A DNA stretch of 22,431 bases from a virus. Position 1 is the stretch's first letter. Each line of letters begins with the position of its first letter. The stretch lies in the IMG/VR virus record IMGVR_UViG_3300036835_000059, positions 1-22,431 of that record; one strand, given 5' to 3'. The notes under the pieces were generated by a model. The model was not told the origin of the DNA and made no database searches. It saw only the letters and a program-made list of their open reading frames with translations. Positions 21,612 to 22,431 of the stretch are shown here, piece by piece. Both the position numbers and the translations under genes were made by a program.

Positions 21612-22178
21612 ATGTCCGCCGCCTCCGATGCCTTCGCCACAGCTTCAACGCAACTGGCGACCGCCCTGGCCGCGGCTACGACCGATCCCGCCGACGCGGT
21701 GCGTCTGTTGCTCCCGCTCTGCACCTGGGAGCCGCCCCCGGTGTTTGGCGGCGGACCGCTCGCCGCCGCCGTCGCGAAACAGCAAGCCGCGATCGTCCGC
21801 AACCTCCACTGCGCCGCGATCGCCGCCCTCACCTCGGCGTGCGCCGACTACAGGCCGATCAGCTACCAGGACGCCTTGTCGCTCCGCTCGATCGTGTGCT
21901 CGGCGATCGATGCCGTCGCGACGCGCGCCGCGGACGCCGGCGACGACCAGACCTATTCCGCGCTCCGCAATCTGCGCGTCGCCGTCGCGATTGATCTCGC
22001 CGCCCGCGGCGCGAACCTCCCCGCGCTGATCGAGGTCCAGACGCTGGTATCGATGCCGTCGCTCGCCGAGGCCTGGGAGCTCTATCAGGACACCAGTCGC
22101 GAGCCCGAGCTCGTCGCCGCGGCGGACGCGCCGCATCCGCTGTTCCTGCCCCTCTCGTTTCCGGCGCTATCGCGATAA
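21612..22178 (+). CDS. C-terminal part of a Mu N-like protein, encoded separately
   Basis: ATG 21612, ten bases after the stop of the preceding gene and with ggaag just upstream, gives 188 residues. The sequence resembles the C-terminal region of N-type proteins: YQDALSLRSIVCSAIDAVA, DDQTYSALRNLRVAVAIDLAARGANLPAL and SLAEAWELYQDTSREPELV, ending HPLFLPLSFPAL. It may therefore be the missing half of gpN, made as an independent chain; I infer this from pattern and position. The stop forms TAATG with the next gene. Confidence 0.72.
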   Translation: MSAASDAFATASTQLATALAAATTDPADAVRLLLPLCTWEPPPVFGGGPLAAAVAKQQAAIVRNLHCAAIAALTSACADYRPISYQDALSLRSIVCSAIDAVATRAADAGDDQTYSALRNLRVAVAIDLAARGANLPALIEVQTLVSMPSLAEAWELYQDTSREPELVAAADAPHPLFLPLSFPALSR

Positions 22179-22431
22179 TGGCCGACACCCCGTCGACGAC
22201 CCTCGACGACGTCGACGTCACCGCCCAGGCGCCGGACAACAATCCGACCGCCTCGACCGCGTACAAGCCGGACCCGCCCGCCGGCGGCGACGACCTCACG
22301 CTGACGATCGGCAACGTCAATTGGGTGGGCTGGCAGCGGGTCCAGGTCACACGATCGATGGATAGCGTCCCGGCGAATTTCGAAGTGCTCGTGACCGAAA
22401 AATATCCGAACGCGCCGGATATCGACATCAA
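22178..22431 (+). CDS. Mu P-like baseplate hub protein, 5' part only
   Basis: The gene starts at ATG 22178 in a TAATG junction and runs off the window. Visible are a Pro/Asp/Thr-rich N-terminus (about residues 1-38), then LTLTIGNVNWVGWQRVQVTR, a MDSVPANFEVLVTEKYP segment and the cut end. These match the start of Mu P / gp44-type hub proteins, in the expected place after N. The N-terminal extension before the conserved LTLTIGN is longer than usual. Confidence 0.78.
   Translation, partial: MADTPSTTLDDVDVTAQAPDNNPTASTAYKPDPPAGGDDLTLTIGNVNWVGWQRVQVTRSMDSVPANFEVLVTEKYPNAPDIDI

Noticed and set aside
1-22431. Search for tRNA genes, CRISPR arrays, insertion sequences and attachment sites
   Set aside because: No cloverleaf, regularly spaced repeat, transposase or integrase motif, or flanking direct repeat was seen by eye.

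Overview
The window is a continuous stretch of the genome of a tailed, contractile-tail bacteriophage (free phage or prophage). Every supported gene is on the + strand. Base composition is high in G+C, roughly two thirds by eye. The accessory genes (a DUF1376-type replication protein, a GapR/DUF2312-like protein, phage ParB-domain proteins) fit an alphaproteobacterial host, most plausibly Rhizobiales. No host gene, integrase, attachment site, lysis cassette, tRNA or CRISPR array is visible, and genes run off both edges, so integration state and exact host cannot be decided.

Layout: (1) 1-4865, early/middle genes: the end of a DUF1376-like replication protein, a small helical protein, a GapR-like DNA-binding protein, a ParB-domain protein, a VRR-NUC nuclease, an HTH-like protein, a DUF3846 protein and several small conserved unknowns. 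(2) 4866-5045, the only sizeable intergenic stretch, holding a good sigma-70-type promoter (-35 4973-4978, -10 4996-5001). (3) 5046-7076, HNH endonuclease, a Cys-rich mini-protein, a very acidic 41-residue mini-protein, a second ParB-domain protein and a TET-associated-type glycosyltransferase (TAGT), which suggests DNA base hypermodification. (4) 7073-15199, HK97-type packaging and head module: TerS (P27), TerL, portal, prohead protease, major capsid protein, connector, closure protein and a gp10-like neck protein, with a small helical-hairpin gene inserted that resembles the Acb2/Tad1 nucleotide-sponge fold. (5) 15196-22431, Mu-type contractile tail module in Mu order: tail terminator, DUF2635 (gp38), sheath (L), tube (M), gp41-type assembly chaperone with a -1 frameshift extension, tape measure with peptidoglycan-hydrolase domains, DNA-circularisation-type protein (N) split into two ORFs, and the start of the baseplate hub (P).

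Gene organisation is extremely compact. Most junctions are 1- to 8-base stop/start overlaps, and the four-base NTGA overlap occurs with all four N: ATGA, GTGA, TTGA and CTGA. This implies strong translational coupling. Packaging and the head follow the HK97 paradigm (TerS/TerL fill a protease-matured capsid through a portal), while the tail follows Mu, making the phage a head/tail mosaic. The points most worth a second look are the frameshift site at 18207-18213, the Acb2/Tad1-like gene at 14476, the ParB-TAGT pair, the probable CTG start at 13399, the split N protein, and the hydrolase-bearing tape measure.
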